A stretch of DNA of 64,000 nucleotides from Ailanthus altissimus (GCA_946807835.1 OX327694.1:3360001-3424000); one strand, 5' to 3'; positions 1-12,930 are shown, counted from the first letter of the stretch. The notes: generated by a model from the letters alone, not told the origin. Numbers and translations: made by a program.

Positions 1-41
1 ATGAAAAGGTGGAGTTATGTGGATATCGATGTTGCTCCTTT
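1..41 (+). CDS. possible exon end of a gene entering from the left
   Basis: The first 41 bases are open in frame and are followed at once by GTGAGT, a strong plant 5' splice site. A possible acceptor (TCTCTGCAG) lies near 280, and splicing to it would bring a stop codon after two residues. This could be the end of the last coding exons of an upstream plus-strand gene. The stretch is too short to assign a family, so the call rests on splice signals only. Confidence 0.22.
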
Positions 42-928
42 GTGAGTTCCTGGCTCATTTCTCATTTGTTTTTTACCCCCTCTTCATCTTCCTGTATTGG
101 AGATGTTTGTGTATCATAAGGGAATTTGGTTTATACAGGTAGTTATTTGGATTTATTACCTGGTATTATTTATTGTGTAATGATGCAACGAAGATCCCTT
201 TTTGGCTAAGTTGTGTTTACTCTCTAGTCTTTAGCATTTACTGTTGAAGTTTAACCCAAGTGTATACACCTTCTCTGCAGTAATTGATTTGTATTTGTCC
301 AATGTCATGATTGATTGTGACGTTGGCCAAAGCTCTGGGTATAATATAGTTGGTTTTCAAGGTTTCAGGACTGTAAAATTGATGATGTGGATCGTTAAAA
401 CAGTATTGGAGTTTAGAATTGCAATGGTTTCTGCAAGTCGGGAGTAAGCAGAACTTGTGCCTTTCGCCTGAAGAGAAGCTATGCCAATTAGACCTTCCGC
501 CTGTGCTAGTTCGGAACCCTTGCACCATTGCCTGCACCACCATTATCACCAAGCCCACTTTTCTTCAGAAAAAAAATACCGACGGGTGTTTTACCAAAAT
601 CTTGTCTAACAATTGACGCATTTCAAGTAAGAACTTATTGTATTCTCTCAAGCACTGTCCACTAATAATCACAAGTGAAAGTGCTACGGTGCTATGCCAC
701 GGCTGTCATTTGATAAATTTACCAATATATTGCCAGATGGTTTGATTGCGGAGAGCACAGCTCCTGCTATGACAATGTAACTTATTTATTCCCCAGACTG
801 GCGGCAATCCAGATTTAGGTTTGATGTCTGAGACTAGTTCTACAAACTGAGATACAAGTTTAACATACATTTAAATGGTGATAAGACAAGGTAAGTAGAG
901 ATAAGATTCCATGCTTCACTGAAGACTA
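42..928. other. spacer, no gene recognised
   Basis: Short open frames on both strands show no recognisable domain or plausible splice pattern. The right part probably contains the 3' UTR and polyadenylation region of the minus-strand cupin gene that ends at 929. Confidence 0.4.
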
Positions 929-1360
929 TTAATCATCCCCATACGCACGGAAACTGTAACGCTCTTGGTATGGACCATTGAAGAAGAGGTCAGCTTCAAA
1001 CCACTTGGGATAACGAACAAGGTCTCCAGCCAGAAATTGCATGTAGCGCTGGCTCCCTTCAGGCACTACCCTCACCTCCCCTTCCTCGATGTAAACTAGC
1101 TGGTCTACCTGCCAGTCCCATGGCAATTTGCATTTGCCAGTCTTCCACATTGACCATCTTGAAACACCAAGCTCCTTCAGTCGCTCAGGTGACACTTGTC
1201 GTTCCACCCTCACATTGTACAATTCCTCGAGAGGTTTCTCTACCAGCATTGCCTTTATGCCATGATATTTCACATTTCTTTTATTTAATTTTCTACAGTC
1301 TCTGCTGTTTTTCTTGACAGAGAAGAAACCCATGATTGGGACTGTTAACACATTTGCCAT
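929..1360 (-). CDS. cupin-fold protein (Cupin_3 / EutQ-like, RmlC-like superfamily)
   Basis: A single uninterrupted 143-codon reading frame. The C-terminal two thirds match the small plant cupin family: a tryptophan-rich segment with SRWSMW, then a PWDW segment, the strand motif YIEEGEVRVVPEG, and the second-motif signature AGDLVRYPKWFEADLFF. Proteins of this family are compact beta-barrels, often plastid-targeted; the closest studied relative is ureidoglycine aminohydrolase, but the plant single-domain members have no established reaction. The N-terminal 35 residues are basic and serine/asparagine-rich and could be a transit peptide (inference). The chosen start follows a credible acceptor of a 5'-UTR intron; a downstream methionine at codon 10 is an alternative. 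It is divergent from the gene at 3413, about 300 bp from its proposed leader exon. Confidence 0.78.
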   Translation of the reverse strand: MANVLTVPIMGFFSVKKNSRDCRKLNKRNVKYHGIKAMLVEKPLEELYNVRVERQVSPERLKELGVSRWSMWKTGKCKLPWDWQVDQLVYIEEGEVRVVPEGSQRYMQFLAGDLVRYPKWFEADLFFNGPYQERYSFRAYGDD

Positions 1361-2034
1361 ACCTAAAAGACGTTTCTCCCTTGATGTCAGTCACCTGCTT
1401 AAAATGGCAATAGTTGTATCAAGTCTTAGATAAGTCCAAAAAGCATCTCAGAAAACATATGCATAAAGTAATAGATCTAAAGAACAAAGTTCTGGGTTTC
1501 TTAACAAATGGAAATTATGCAAATCCCTTGCAAAACTAACAGCCAAGACAGTATACATAAATTATCACACAAGAACTTGACTATGTCAAGGTATAATAAG
1601 ATAAAAAAGGTGATATTGAAAAGCAAAGCAAACCCAGTAGAGATTCTTTCAAACACATTTTTCTGCTATAATGAATGTGATATCCAAAGTTTTCCTCTTT
1701 GATTTGGAATCTCACACCATTCTTCACCAAGATAAACGCAAGATCTGGCATAGCTAAATGCAGGAGGCTCTAACCAAATTATCACACACAGAAAGATGGG
1801 CCATTTGTGAAGCCGACATAATCATAAAAAAGCATTTGTCATTTACCAAATTTAAGCAAGCTCTTTTCCTTATGATCACTACACTATTCATTCTGCAGCC
1901 AACTATGGGTTCTATTCAGTCTGTCTCTGCTAAATGAGTACCTGATAGAAATAGTAGTTCTTTATAATCGCAATTCACAAAGTCTCTAGGAACACCCTTG
2001 AACAGTTGAACTCTCTACCCAATGCAGAGTTTAG

Positions 2035-2150
2035 TCTCACGTCCTACATCGAATAGAAATTAGGTAGATCTTAAGTATATAAAGGTGGGTATATAACATT
2101 ACCTAACAGGTTAGTCTTTTAAGTTAATGGCAAATGCCCGGCTCGTGACA
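2035..2150 (+). repeat. left LTR of the TRIM
   Basis: A 116-bp direct repeat with the same length as the right copy and scattered substitutions between the two. The shared core includes CATCGAATAGAAATTA and CATTACCTAACAGG. Confidence 0.9.
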
Positions 2151-2422
2151 AGTGATATCAGAGTAGATCCAAATTCTCATTCGTATGTAGACCCCCAAAA
2201 TCGCCCCAATGGAGATTGCCACATGGAATGTGGGTTCCTTATGCCGCTAGGGGATGGCAATACGGGCCAAGTGGGCTCTAAAAATCCTGTGTCTTGAGCC
2301 CTAATAGAGATTGCCATGTGAATAGTGGGTCTTCTATCCCCGAGGGGATGGATAATATAGACCAGGTTGGTCCTTGAGTTTGGACCATACCGTGAAGCGT
2401 CATGTGATTGGGTGGGGGAGAA

Positions 2423-2538
2423 TGTCACGTCTCACATCGAATAGAAATTAAGTGAATCTTGGGTATATAAGAGTGAGTATGCAGCATTACCTAACAGGCT
2501 AGTCTTTTGGGTCAATGATAAGCGCCCGGCCCATGACA
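2423..2538 (+). repeat. right LTR of the TRIM
   Basis: The partner of 2035-2150. It starts TGTCACG and ends CATGACA, so the 5'-TG...CA-3' rule holds here. Confidence 0.9.
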
Positions 2539-3120
2539 TTAGGAAGATTTGGCCAAGTTGCATTTACTGTTATAGAAGCGTCACTACTACTTGTTTCTTG
2601 AAAATTATGCATAAACTATATCTATGCATAAACCATATCCGAAGAATAGTTTTTACATTGGGTGCAGAATGTTACTTTGGTTTTGCATCAATTTCACCAC
2701 CACTCTAATCATTCTTAAATGATCAACTTGATGAAATGTTTCGTAGTTCAAGAACATTTAACATTTACAAGAAAATGAAACAACCCGGATGGTGAACTTA
2801 TATTTAAATCCTCGGTCTCTGTTATTAAGTTAACAGTAATATATCTCATTCTTTGAGAACCCAAATAAAAAAATAAAATTTATGGACTTAAAGATCGAGC
2901 TTTTATTTTCTTTTCTGCCATTTTCTCAGCAAGTAAACGTAAGACAAAGAGAAAAGTTACAGTTTAGTTAATGAATAATCAGAAGATAAAAGAGAAAAAA
3001 AAAGTGAGATGCTTTGTGGGAATTTACCTGCTGTTGCGTATATAGAGATCTCTTGAAGAGTCTAAAGAAGAAAGAGCAAGACAGGGCTTCCTCTTGTTCT
3101 AAAACCCTAAAGCTAAGGTT

Positions 3121-3412
3121 TTAACTTTTCAATTGATTTATCCACAAGAATTATTGTCGGGTCACTCATTGGTGACCTTTTACATTTCACCCGCAGCCTC
3201 TTGCTTACCAGGTACCGGGTCTTTCGGTGAAAAGAAGACAAAAGAGGGGGCTTTGGTAGTTAACGTGTCAGGTTCATATACACAATAAATAACATTAAGG
3301 TTCATGTTAGATTGAAAGTTCGGATAATGAAAATGAGTATTAAAAAAAGAGGAGGAAGTTAGAATCAGAAAGAGGGACTTCAGAAGTTTGCTTACTTCAA
3401 TTTTTCTAAGTT
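3121..3412. promoter_or_regulatory. shared intergenic promoter region of two divergent genes
   Basis: About 290 bp separate the proposed leader of the cupin gene (minus) from the ATG of the cyclase-like gene (plus). The promoters and 5' UTRs of both must lie here. No clear TATA box is visible on either side. Confidence 0.45.
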
Positions 3413-6400
3413 ATGGTGTTTCTGCAGCTAAGAAGCTTTAATGGGGTCTCTCAGTTTCCGTCCCCAAGTCCATTGGTTCAGAGAAAAAGAATAAAAGCTC
3501 AGAGGAGTGTCCGCTGCTTGCAAGCACAGACAGCAGTTCCCTCTAGAACCCAGGTAAGGTTTGCTTTTTCTAAAAGTGTATTTTATTTTATTTATTTATT
3601 TTACTGCAAAAAACAAAGTATGCTCAAATGTTTTGTCATATGCTAATTGAATTTGAAGTTTTGTTATTTTAATTCTCTAGAGGATAATGGAGAGCATTTC
3701 AGTTAGTGGGGAAGTTGGTGGTGCTGGTGGAGCATACTCATACAAAGCCTTAAAGAGGCTGGATCAGATTTGGTCTAACATTTGTTCTGCTCAAGCAGGT
3801 ATAGTTGCTTATTTTTTGAGGCTTATCTGTCCTGCTCATACAATGTACTGAAAAGGTTTTGACTCTTTGATGATCTTAACCTCCTCATTTGCAGTTACGG
3901 AAGAAGCCCAGCAGGTAGTTTCAAATAATCCCGGTTTGTTTAGCCAGTCTGATTTGTCTGACAAAGCAGTAGAAACATTTGATGTCATAGTTTGTGGAGG
4001 TACATTGGGAATCTTCATAGCTACAGCGTTGAGTTTTAAAGGTCTTCGAGTTGCCATTGTGGAAAGAAATATACTGAAAGGGGTAATCCTACATTGTGAA
4101 GTTGATTCTAGAATCTAGAGATGGTATTGTATTTGAAGTGAAAAATGCATCACCATATCTGGTTTTCTAACAGATATCAATTCTGTTTTGATAATCAATG
4201 ATTAGAGGGAACAGGAATGGAATATCTCAAGGAAAGAGCTCTTGGAACTTGTAGAATCGGGAATTTTGGTAGAAGATGACATTGATCAAGCAACAGCTGT
4301 GAAATTTAATCCTGTAAGCTCTTAAAACATAGTAGCTGAATGGTGTTTCTGAGTTATGAAAATTCACTTTTGGCCTTAAAGCTATTTGAGTTTCTAAAGT
4401 TTGCCCTAGGCTGTCAAAAGTGAAGTTAATTCAAATTCTGAACCAAACCTCAAATTGCATCAAGGAAATGCTATGAAGGCCATATATTCCTAAGTGATTC
4501 TCCTTCATCAAAAGAGATTTCATTTAAGACAGTGGTTCAAGGTTGTTTTTGGCATAATGTTATGATGTTCAGGGGTTTGTTTCTACCAATTACTGAAATC
4601 TCAGACACTAGCCAACGTTTGATGTGATTGCTGGTTTAGCACTTTCAAAGGACTTCATTGTCTTTATACAAAATAGCCTTTTTATGCAGTATTTGTTGAT
4701 AAACTTTAGTGTTTTGCTGATATCCTGGTTTTTAGTCTTTAACATTAGCTATCATGCACAAAGTTAAACTTGAAATCAACATATATTCATAAGTTATGAT
4801 ACACTCAGATGAACACCCATACAGCATTGTGATCTCCCAATCTGGTGTCAGATAGCTACTTGGGGGTTTGTGTCTACTGCTCATGTAGTATGAGAAGAAT
4901 TATGAATGAGAGAATTGAATTGGAAATTTGGGAATTTACAAATATTTTTTGAAGTTTAGATCTACAATATGTCAATATTTGGCCTTCGTAAAACAGGTTT
5001 TATAGATATTTGTTCCCATGCATAGTGCTCTTCAAAAAGGTTATCATCCTGGTTGGAAGTTGTGTTGCTATGACAAATACTCTGCAACTGCTCAATCTGT
5101 CTTTTGCCACTTCATTGGTCCTGATACTATTGATTGGGCATTTCAAATCTCTGCAGAACAGATGTGGATTTGAGGGAAAGGGCGAAATTTGGGTTGAAGA
5201 CATTCTCAATCTTGGAGTTTTGTGAGTTATCATTCTCCCTCTTACTCTGGACATTGATATGTATTGCAAATTGATTAAGTTGAACAACAAAATTTTTCTA
5301 TGCTCCAATACGCACTCACCTGTGTATATGTAAATGAATAAGATTGACGGATTATTGTTTTTTACTCTCTTAGAAGTATGAAAACCATACCAAGCACACT
5401 AGTCAAATTACTTGTATACTTGTCTTTTTCCTTGTTAAGTGACTTTATCTGACGTATTCTATATTATCTAGATCATATCCATAATCCATTCAGAATGGGG
5501 CTTTTTGTTGTTCATTAATTTTGGTCCCTGAGTATGTACAATACACATCAGGCTGTAGCTTAAGTGCAATCACTTATTGGGGTTGTGAAATCTGAAGCAT
5601 GTCTAGAAACAAAAGGATCATGAAAATTTCTTGTCAATAATAACAAAACTAAACCATACTTGGGTGAAAGCTCTATTTCATCTGGACAAAAGCATCAACT
5701 CCCTTAAGTCTATTTACTGATGTAGTATTGGATATTATCTGACTTGGATAATGTTATACTGCACCTTAGTTTTTACAACTGAGTTTAATAATATTCTGTG
5801 AGGAATCACATTGTGTGATGAGGTCACTTCCTGCAATTGTGAAGTCTGATATCTAGCTCCGTACTTCAATTTATTTCCTTTTTTTTTCATTTTATTTCCA
5901 CACTCTTCTCTTCTGCACCAATTCCAGTGACATGCAGATCCTATCCTCTTTTATTTGCTGTAAACAATAAGGGAACTTGTTGTTCTCTATTACTAAGAAA
6001 ATCAGCCTTGCTTCCACAACTAATGACATAATTTAATTGCATTTCAGACCTGCAAAACTTATAGAGATTGTGAAGAAACGTTTTATCTCCCTTGGTGGAA
6101 TTATCTTCGAGGGTTACAGCATGTCCAGCATATGCATATATGAAGATGCAGCAGTGAGTTTGATGAACTTACAGAATAATTAGATGACTTCAAATTTTGA
6201 CTGATATTGTCATCAACCTTAGAGGTTGACTGGATTTACTAAGTGGGGAGTATGCTTGAATTACACTAACATTTCTTCACAATTATAAAACATATTTAGC
6301 TATTAATCTAGGTATGGTTTATTCCATGCTCCTATTAGACCAACGAGATTAATTTATGCTAAAAACAAAGAATATAACACAACATATTCAATAGTAAATG

Positions 6401-9400
6401 AATTCGGATATGATTTCAAGAAGAAAAAGGGGAAAGATAGCAGCGACAAATTTGAATCAAGAATAATTGTTAATAGCACGACAAATTATCATGGTAGTGT
6501 TGAGATATTGCTTTCCATTGGCACTGAAGCTGTGTCCTTGTACCCAAAAGAGATGGCAATTTTGATTTGCTTAGGATGAAATTCTCTGTTAATTGACTAT
6601 TTATTAACATGAACTTGACTTTATTCACAGGTTTTGGAACTTGTTGAGGGGAAAATCCTGTCATCCCGACTCATCATTGATGCAATGGGGAATTTTTCGC
6701 CTGTGGTGAAACAGGTCAGGCTCCTTTTCCTGTATATGATTGATGTACTGCAATATTCGCCCACCATCTTCAGCTGGATCAGGAGCAGTTTCCAGATACA
6801 AGATCAACTAACCTTTTAAACATACATATTTGCATGCATGTCATCAACATTTATGTGTTTGGTGAATAAATAATTAATTCTGTCCAGTAAATAAGCAACT
6901 AGTCCTCACAAGTTGAGAATTTTTTAGAGTATGATTAGTGGTTTAGTCTATCCTAGTAAACCTTCTCATGGTTGAATTAGTAATAAATTGGATTGAGAGT
7001 GGTAGAAAACTCTGATCATGGATATTGCGAGACAAGTTCTGTTTATTTTCAAACTTATACCTCTAGTTCATGCCCACAATCCAGTCCCAGTTATTTTCTG
7101 CAGATAAGATGCAGTAGGAAGCCAGATGGCATTTGCCTTGTTGTTGGATCTTGCGCTCGTGGTTTTAAGGATAACTCTACAAGTGATGTCATATATAGCA
7201 GTTCATCTGTGAAGAAAATTGGAGACTCAGAAGTACAATTATTCTGGGAGGTATGTGAGCTCTCTAGTGTTCCCTTAACATCATTTAACAATTTTTTCCT
7301 TTTTCTTTCGAAAATCAATGGTTTAAAAACGTTTTTCACAGGCATTTCCAGCTGGCTCTGGTCCTCTGGATCGTACTACTTACATGTTCACTTATATTGA
7401 TCCTCAACCAGGGTCTCCTAAATTGGAAGAATTGTTAGAACTTTACTGGGATTTGATGCCAGAGTATCAGGTTGGTTTTTAGATCCATAGTCCAGAATTT
7501 TACAAATCAAACCTCCATTTCAGCCAAATCTTTTGTTATTTTCTTAAGTTGTCATGTAAGAGATAGCCAGTGCTTTTCAAAATAATGCTTCGCTGCTTGC
7601 TTTTTCATCCTTCAATATTGCAAAATTTTACTTGAAAATCAATAGTGTCTTACTTACATCTCATTTTCTTAATCTTTTATGATATGGCTGCCCTCATGTA
7701 AACATTGATGAGTTATATATACTTTGTAGGGAGTCGCTCTTGACAATCTGGAGTTTCTGAGAGTTATATATGGAATTTTTCCTACATACCAAGACAGGTA
7801 TTCATGCAAGTATTGCATTTATTGTCATTCTACTTTGACAAGACCATACTCTCATGGTTCTAATTAACTTAGAAATTTGTCAGATATTAAACATAAAAGC
7901 TATTCTCTGACTATATAGTTGAATGTGATTTCTGGGAATGGACATTATTCCTATTATGGAATATCAGTTGAAAAAAAAAAGAATTGTAACGTGTATCTGG
8001 GTACCTTGATGTCAAGTTCATTCTCTCTCTCTCTCTTCTATACTATCCATGACTTGTAACCTTTTTCACTCCTATAACATGTCTTATCATCTATTCAGGG
8101 TTTTTGATTAAATTAAGCTTTTTTAATCACTCTTTAGTTAACTAAATTCAAAAGTTTTCGTTAGCTTTCTTAGATGAAAACAGAAGATGTTTAATCAAAT
8201 ACAGAGGATTATCACCTTGTGATTTTATTATTTCCTTCAATCAATGAAAAAGTTACTCGTGTTCTTCGATTCTCACATCTTCAATTTCTAACTGGGGGAG
8301 GATCAACTTGACAGCCCACTACCAGCTGCTTTTAATCGTATTCTACAGGTGGTTTATGTTATCCATTTCTAAAGCTTCCAATTGATTATCGAACATGAAA
8401 AATAAAATGCAACTCTCACAAATTTATTCCATGCAGTTTGGTGATGCCAGTGGCATACAATCACCTGTTTCATTTGGTGGTTTTGGGAGCTTGACTAGAC
8501 ACCTTGGAAGATTATCGACAGGTATAATCTCTACCTCTAATTTCTGTATCAGAATACTAGTTTCCTAATTTTGAAGTCAATATAATTGTACCAAGTATGC
8601 AGGTTTTTTAGGCTCAATTGTTAGTTATTTCCTTTTCCTTTTACTCATATATGTAACAAATTCAACATGTTGGAAAATTGTGCTAAAAGTGAATTGAGTT
8701 CATCTTTCATGCTATCTAAACAAAAATATATATAACATTTCAAAAAAATTGCAGCTGCAAAATTACTTTACTCTTGTATGTTTCTTTTTCTTTTACTTGA
8801 GAACAGGTATATATGAGGCTGTCAGTGGAGATTTTGTTGACTCATACAGCTTGTCCCTGCTGAATCCATACATGGTTTGTGATTGTGATATTTATTTTCT
8901 GTATGTGTAGTTAAGTGGATTCTGATGTAATATCTGAAGCAAAATTCCTGTCATGCAGCCCAACTTAAGTGCTTCATGGCTCTTTCAGCGTGCAATGTCA
9001 GCAAAGCAAGAAACTGACGTTTCACCAGATTTTATCAATGAGCTTCTTAATGTCAATTTCCAGAGTATGCGGGTAGGTTTTGTTTTTATTGGACAAAGCC
9101 AAAGACTTTTTCATTTCTGCCACATGTGCTTAAGTCCTCTTTTCTTGGCATTGCCTGATGAATTTCTGTTTTATCTAATGCAGAAGCTGGGCGATCCAGT
9201 GCTAAGACCATTCCTTCAGGTCATTTTACTTGTTCTTTTGGCTGGATATATTAATATCAATTTGAACGGGTGTAAAAGAAAGATGAATCTTTTAAAATTA
9301 ACTCAATCAAAATTAATCATTATGTTGATTTTCTTCGTTGACACAGGATGTAATAAAGTTTGGGCCTCTTGCCAAGACATTGGGACTTGTCATGCTAACT

Positions 9401-9949
9401 AAACCTCAAATTATTCCATCAATATTCAAGCAGGTATTTACCGGCTCAAGAATCTCCCTGCTCAAACTCTCTTTTTGTTTCTGAATTTCTATTGTCAATG
9501 AGTACTATCTTGCTTAAATAGTACATGGTGAGGATTTCTTTTTTTCCTGTTAAGTTTTTATACATTTATTTCTTCAATATGCATGATTACAAAAGCACTA
9601 CTTCTCATGGTCGAATGTATGTGGTCACCTTTAGGTTGGAATCCCTGTGCTAGTTGACTGGTCTGCACATTTTTTCATGCTTGGTTACTATACTCTTCTC
9701 TCAACTTTCGCTGACCCTGTGATAAGGTAAGAATATGATAATGTGATAATGCTCGAATGGGTTTCTCATGATTAACAAGTTAACCCGTGTTTCATTCATG
9801 CATTTTCACTTGACTATTTATCCACTAAAACTTATATTGCTTCTCTTGCAAGATCATTTTTTAATGTGTTTCCTCCGAGGGTTAAGTACGAGTGGAATCG
9901 GTATCTTGAAGCTTGGAAATATGGATCAGGTTTAGATTATAAGCTCTGA
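3413..9949 (+). CDS. lycopene-cyclase-like FAD/NAD(P)-binding oxidoreductase, 18 exons
   Basis: Exons: 3413-3553, 3681-3798, 3895-4082, 4206-4313, 5157-5221, 6048-6153, 6631-6714, 7104-7250, 7342-7470, 7730-7797, 8315-8348, 8437-8521, 8807-8874, 8959-9072, 9184-9219, 9347-9433, 9635-9726, 9853-9949. All introns are GT-AG and all phases agree, giving 1767 nt (588 aa). The N-terminus is basic and serine-rich like a plastid transit peptide. Exon 3 carries the dinucleotide-binding fold (VIVCGGTLGIFIATALS, then the acidic end VAIVER), followed by REQEWN. Later exons hold IIDAMGNFSPVVKQ and FGGFGSLTRHL, as in FAD-dependent cyclases and monooxygenases. The match is to the plant family annotated as lycopene beta/epsilon cyclase protein, which is separate from the true cyclases and has no proven reaction. 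It appears intact. Confidence 0.9.
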
Positions 9950-10645
9950 GAGGGTCATTCTAAGATAGCTGCAAACTCCACAGAGGAAAGGACTAGAGTA
10001 GGTTTGAATTGATGTGTATTGTTTTTCCTTCATCCTTTCCATGCTCTAGTGCATCAGTAGCGACGGTAGCCATGAACCTCCGAGCTTCTCTAATATCTAG
10101 TTTATTGGTTAGCTCGCAAATGAAAATTCAGTAGCTACGGTAGCCATGAACTCTTTTAACCTGTTCAACTCCTCAAGGACTACTTGGAGAGAAGTGATGA
10201 AGAGTACTTTGGTGTCATCTAACACATGATTTCATGCTTCTTAGCAGCAACCTTAACTTGTACACAGAAAATGTGAGGTATTACTGGCAAGTTTGCTTGG
10301 CTGCTCAAAGGCGAAAAACAAAAATGAAGAGAAAAAGGGGAGAGGAAAACCATGACTCGAAATGAACTCTATATTTGAATTTTGATTATACTCATTTAAT
10401 CCTCAACTTTCAAAAATAAATAAATAAAACAAGGGGAGTTCATATTGCCACTAACATATATACAAAACTACAGTTTCTAAATTAACAAGTAGGCTTCAGA
10501 AATTCCCTTTACATATTATATGTTTATACAACATTTTACATAGTATTATTCAAAAACTCCTTACCTCTAATCAGATTTGCAAACATAACTGCAGCACAAT
10601 TTCTCAAATAATATTTAAGGACACGTGGACAAAATTACGTGAAAA
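9950..10645. other. convergent 3' region
   Basis: This is the 3' UTR of the cyclase-like gene followed by spacer, up to the end of the minus-strand pseudogene. A short stretch is repeated here (GTAGCGACGGTAGCCATGAA at about 10057 and AGCTACGGTAGCCATGAA at about 10132). No further gene is seen. Confidence 0.5.
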
Positions 10646-12523
10646 TCAATTAGAAGCTTTTGCACCCAAAATTCTTGAAAGCTCCTTGACCATAGGCTTT
10701 TCCTTAATATCTTCCTGTCTTTCCAAATGCCATTTCTTTGTGTGTTTTCTGCCTGAGGTTAGAAGCTCAGAGTTAGCACAAGAGAAATAACAATGGGAAA
10801 AGAGTAAAGCAATCATGTCCGAAACGTTTGATTTCACATACCCAAGTTTTTATGGGAGTCAGTTGCTCCCTAATCATCTCAAATTTTGGTTGAACCAAGT
10901 CTTTTCCTTTAGTACCTTTAAAATGAAATATATGACATATGATACCTCTTCAAGAGGAATAAAACAAAAGATGAAAAGGTAACACAATATCTAAAAGAAA
11001 AACTTGTACATGCTGATAGAGGCGGTGTTAGTAAAATGTACACAAACAATGGCAAGAAACTAAAGAAGTTCTTTATGTAGTCCACCAGTCCTCGTATATA
11101 ACTTAAATATTACCACAAGAAGATTCAGAAATTCTTAACTATGATACAAATAATTGTAGGACAACTAACTGATTATAGATATTCCCAAGCTAAATCAACA
11201 TTCTGAGAGAGTATGTGTGACAGAGCACGGAGGCTCATATTGGGATGGCAATAGGAAGTTAAGCAATGACATTTCAAGTTAATGGTGGTTCAACAATCTA
11301 TAAGCTTGATGCTTTTTGTTTTCACCTGAACATATAGGGGGAATGGACTCCATTTCTTTCAAGGCCAAAGCATATGACGGAGAATATATTTGTTCAGCAC
11401 AATTTGAAGAAAATTCTAAAGGAATAACAGAATTCTACTTACATTGTGCACCTCAAGCTTGGAGGCTGTCAACCCAAAGATCACAGAGGCCGCACCAAAT
11501 ACGATCGCAGTTGCAACTGCAAATGCCTTTCCAACTACAGAAAAACCATTAACACAGGACATTAGGATGAGCTTAAAGTTAATTATGCCAAGAAATATAG
11601 TTGCGACTGAAATGCAGAAAAGACATACTAAAACCAAAATCAAATTCATCCTTCACTAATAGCTAAATCAATTATCGACAGAGAAATCTGAGCCAGAGGC
11701 TATTGCCCTGACAAGCAAGTTGGATTCCGCCAACTTAAAATCTTAGTTCATCACAACTTTTCAGTGACATATTCACATATAACACTGACATTCACTCACT
11801 ATATTCTCATATAAACCCCTATTTCTATTTTCTTTTCTTTTTTTAATCATTATACTGCAAATACAGTTGCCCAATTCAAGGACAAAGCACATTATCGAAT
11901 CAAAGCCTATCTTAGTCTAAGTGTGCACCCATAATGTAAATAAGCTTCTCCGTGAACTCACACACAAAGGGCTCGTGACGTTTCCTATATACTTTTCATT
12001 TTATACTAAATAAAGTTACTCCAAAGATAATTGATAATTGATGCTACATGATAAAAAGATTGTCATACCAATAGAATACAGAACTCAAACCAGCAATGCA
12101 TTCAAAACTACGAACAAAAGTACCAAACGGGAAGTGTCTTTGTATAGCAAGAGAGAATTAAAGAACCTACCATATTGAAGTCCTTCAGCTGCAGCCTTTA
12201 ACTTCTCAGGATTAATATTGGTATACTTGTCCTTCCTCAATTCATTAGCTGTAGAAGCGAAAACTGAGTGCTCTTGATTGGGCAATTCCCACCTAAAATT
12301 CAACAAAATCCCCATCTTTAACCCTTGAACACTGGCAGTAAAACTTTAAAAAAAAAATTAAAAAAACAAACTTGAACATCATAATTCATAAGGGTAATCA
12401 ACCCTTTTGGGGTCAAAGGTGACCTGGGGCAAAGAAACGTAAGCCTTGAGAGGGTTCAAAGCATCGGGAGATGCAGTGGAGCCCTTATTTGGATCAGTGG
12501 GTAGGATCTACTTGGGTGCTGAG

Positions 12524-12928
12524 TGTTGGTAGCTGATACTGTGTGCTAGCTACATAATTACTGGCATACGGTGCTAGCACTTATTTCATGGTGGATAGTC
12601 ATTTCTTGGCTGTCCATCATGCTAAACTCTCCCATTTATAGGGAGAGTTTAACAATTCATATTTCATTCCAAAAATGAGAGAGAGTTTCAAAAGCTTTGA
12701 GAGAATTTTTAAGTGATTTGAGAGAATTTGGTGTATTGGGATTTTGGGTTGTAAGGCTAAAATACTACAATACTTGTATTCTCCATTTCTAATAGTAAGA
12801 GATTCTTCTGTCTTCGCCCGTGGACGTAAGCTAAAAGCCGAACCACATAAATTCTTGTGTTTGTCTTATTTTATTTTTCTTAATTTCGCTTTAGCTGCGA
12901 CCCTGCATCACCCCTCAAATTTCTAACA
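12524..12928 (+). repeat. 5' LTR of copia element 1
   Basis: 405 bp, TGTTGG...TTCTAACA. It contains an inverted repeat near its start (GCTAGCAC against GTGCTAGC) and the GTGGACGTAAGC stretch common in copia LTRs. Confidence 0.93.
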
Positions 12929-12930
12929 AG

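Larger units (their letters stand above)
2035..2538 (+). mobile_element. TRIM (terminal-repeat retrotransposon in miniature), complete
   Basis: Two direct repeats of exactly 116 bp (2035-2150 and 2423-2538) enclose about 272 bp without coding capacity. Right after the left repeat, two bases in, is TGATATCAGAG, one mismatch from the usual primer-binding site for initiator Met tRNA (TGGTATCAGAG). Right before the right repeat is a purine tract (GGGTGGGGGAGAA). The element is flanked by TTAG on both sides (2031-2034, 2539-2542), a target duplication. The right repeat starts TGTCACG and ends CATGACA; the left start has mutated to TCTCACG. A copy this short must have been moved by enzymes of another element. 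Confidence 0.9.
1361..3120 (-). other. proposed 5'-UTR exon and leader intron of the cupin gene
   Basis: On the minus strand a leader with CT-rich sequence runs from about 3120 to 3028 and ends CAG|GTAAATT, a good donor. The matching acceptor, TTAAGCAG|GTGACTG, has its exon beginning at 1394, 34 bases before the ATG. This predicts a leader intron at 1395-3027 that holds the TRIM element at 2035-2538. No transcript evidence is available, so this is inferred from splice signals. Confidence 0.5.

Noticed and set aside
1120..1317. A plus-strand frame across the cupin gene
   Set aside because: It is antisense to the cupin coding sequence and has no independent support.
7091..7345. An 84-codon minus-strand frame inside the cyclase-like gene
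   Set aside because: It is the antisense of coding exon 8 and the neighbouring intron of a well-supported gene.
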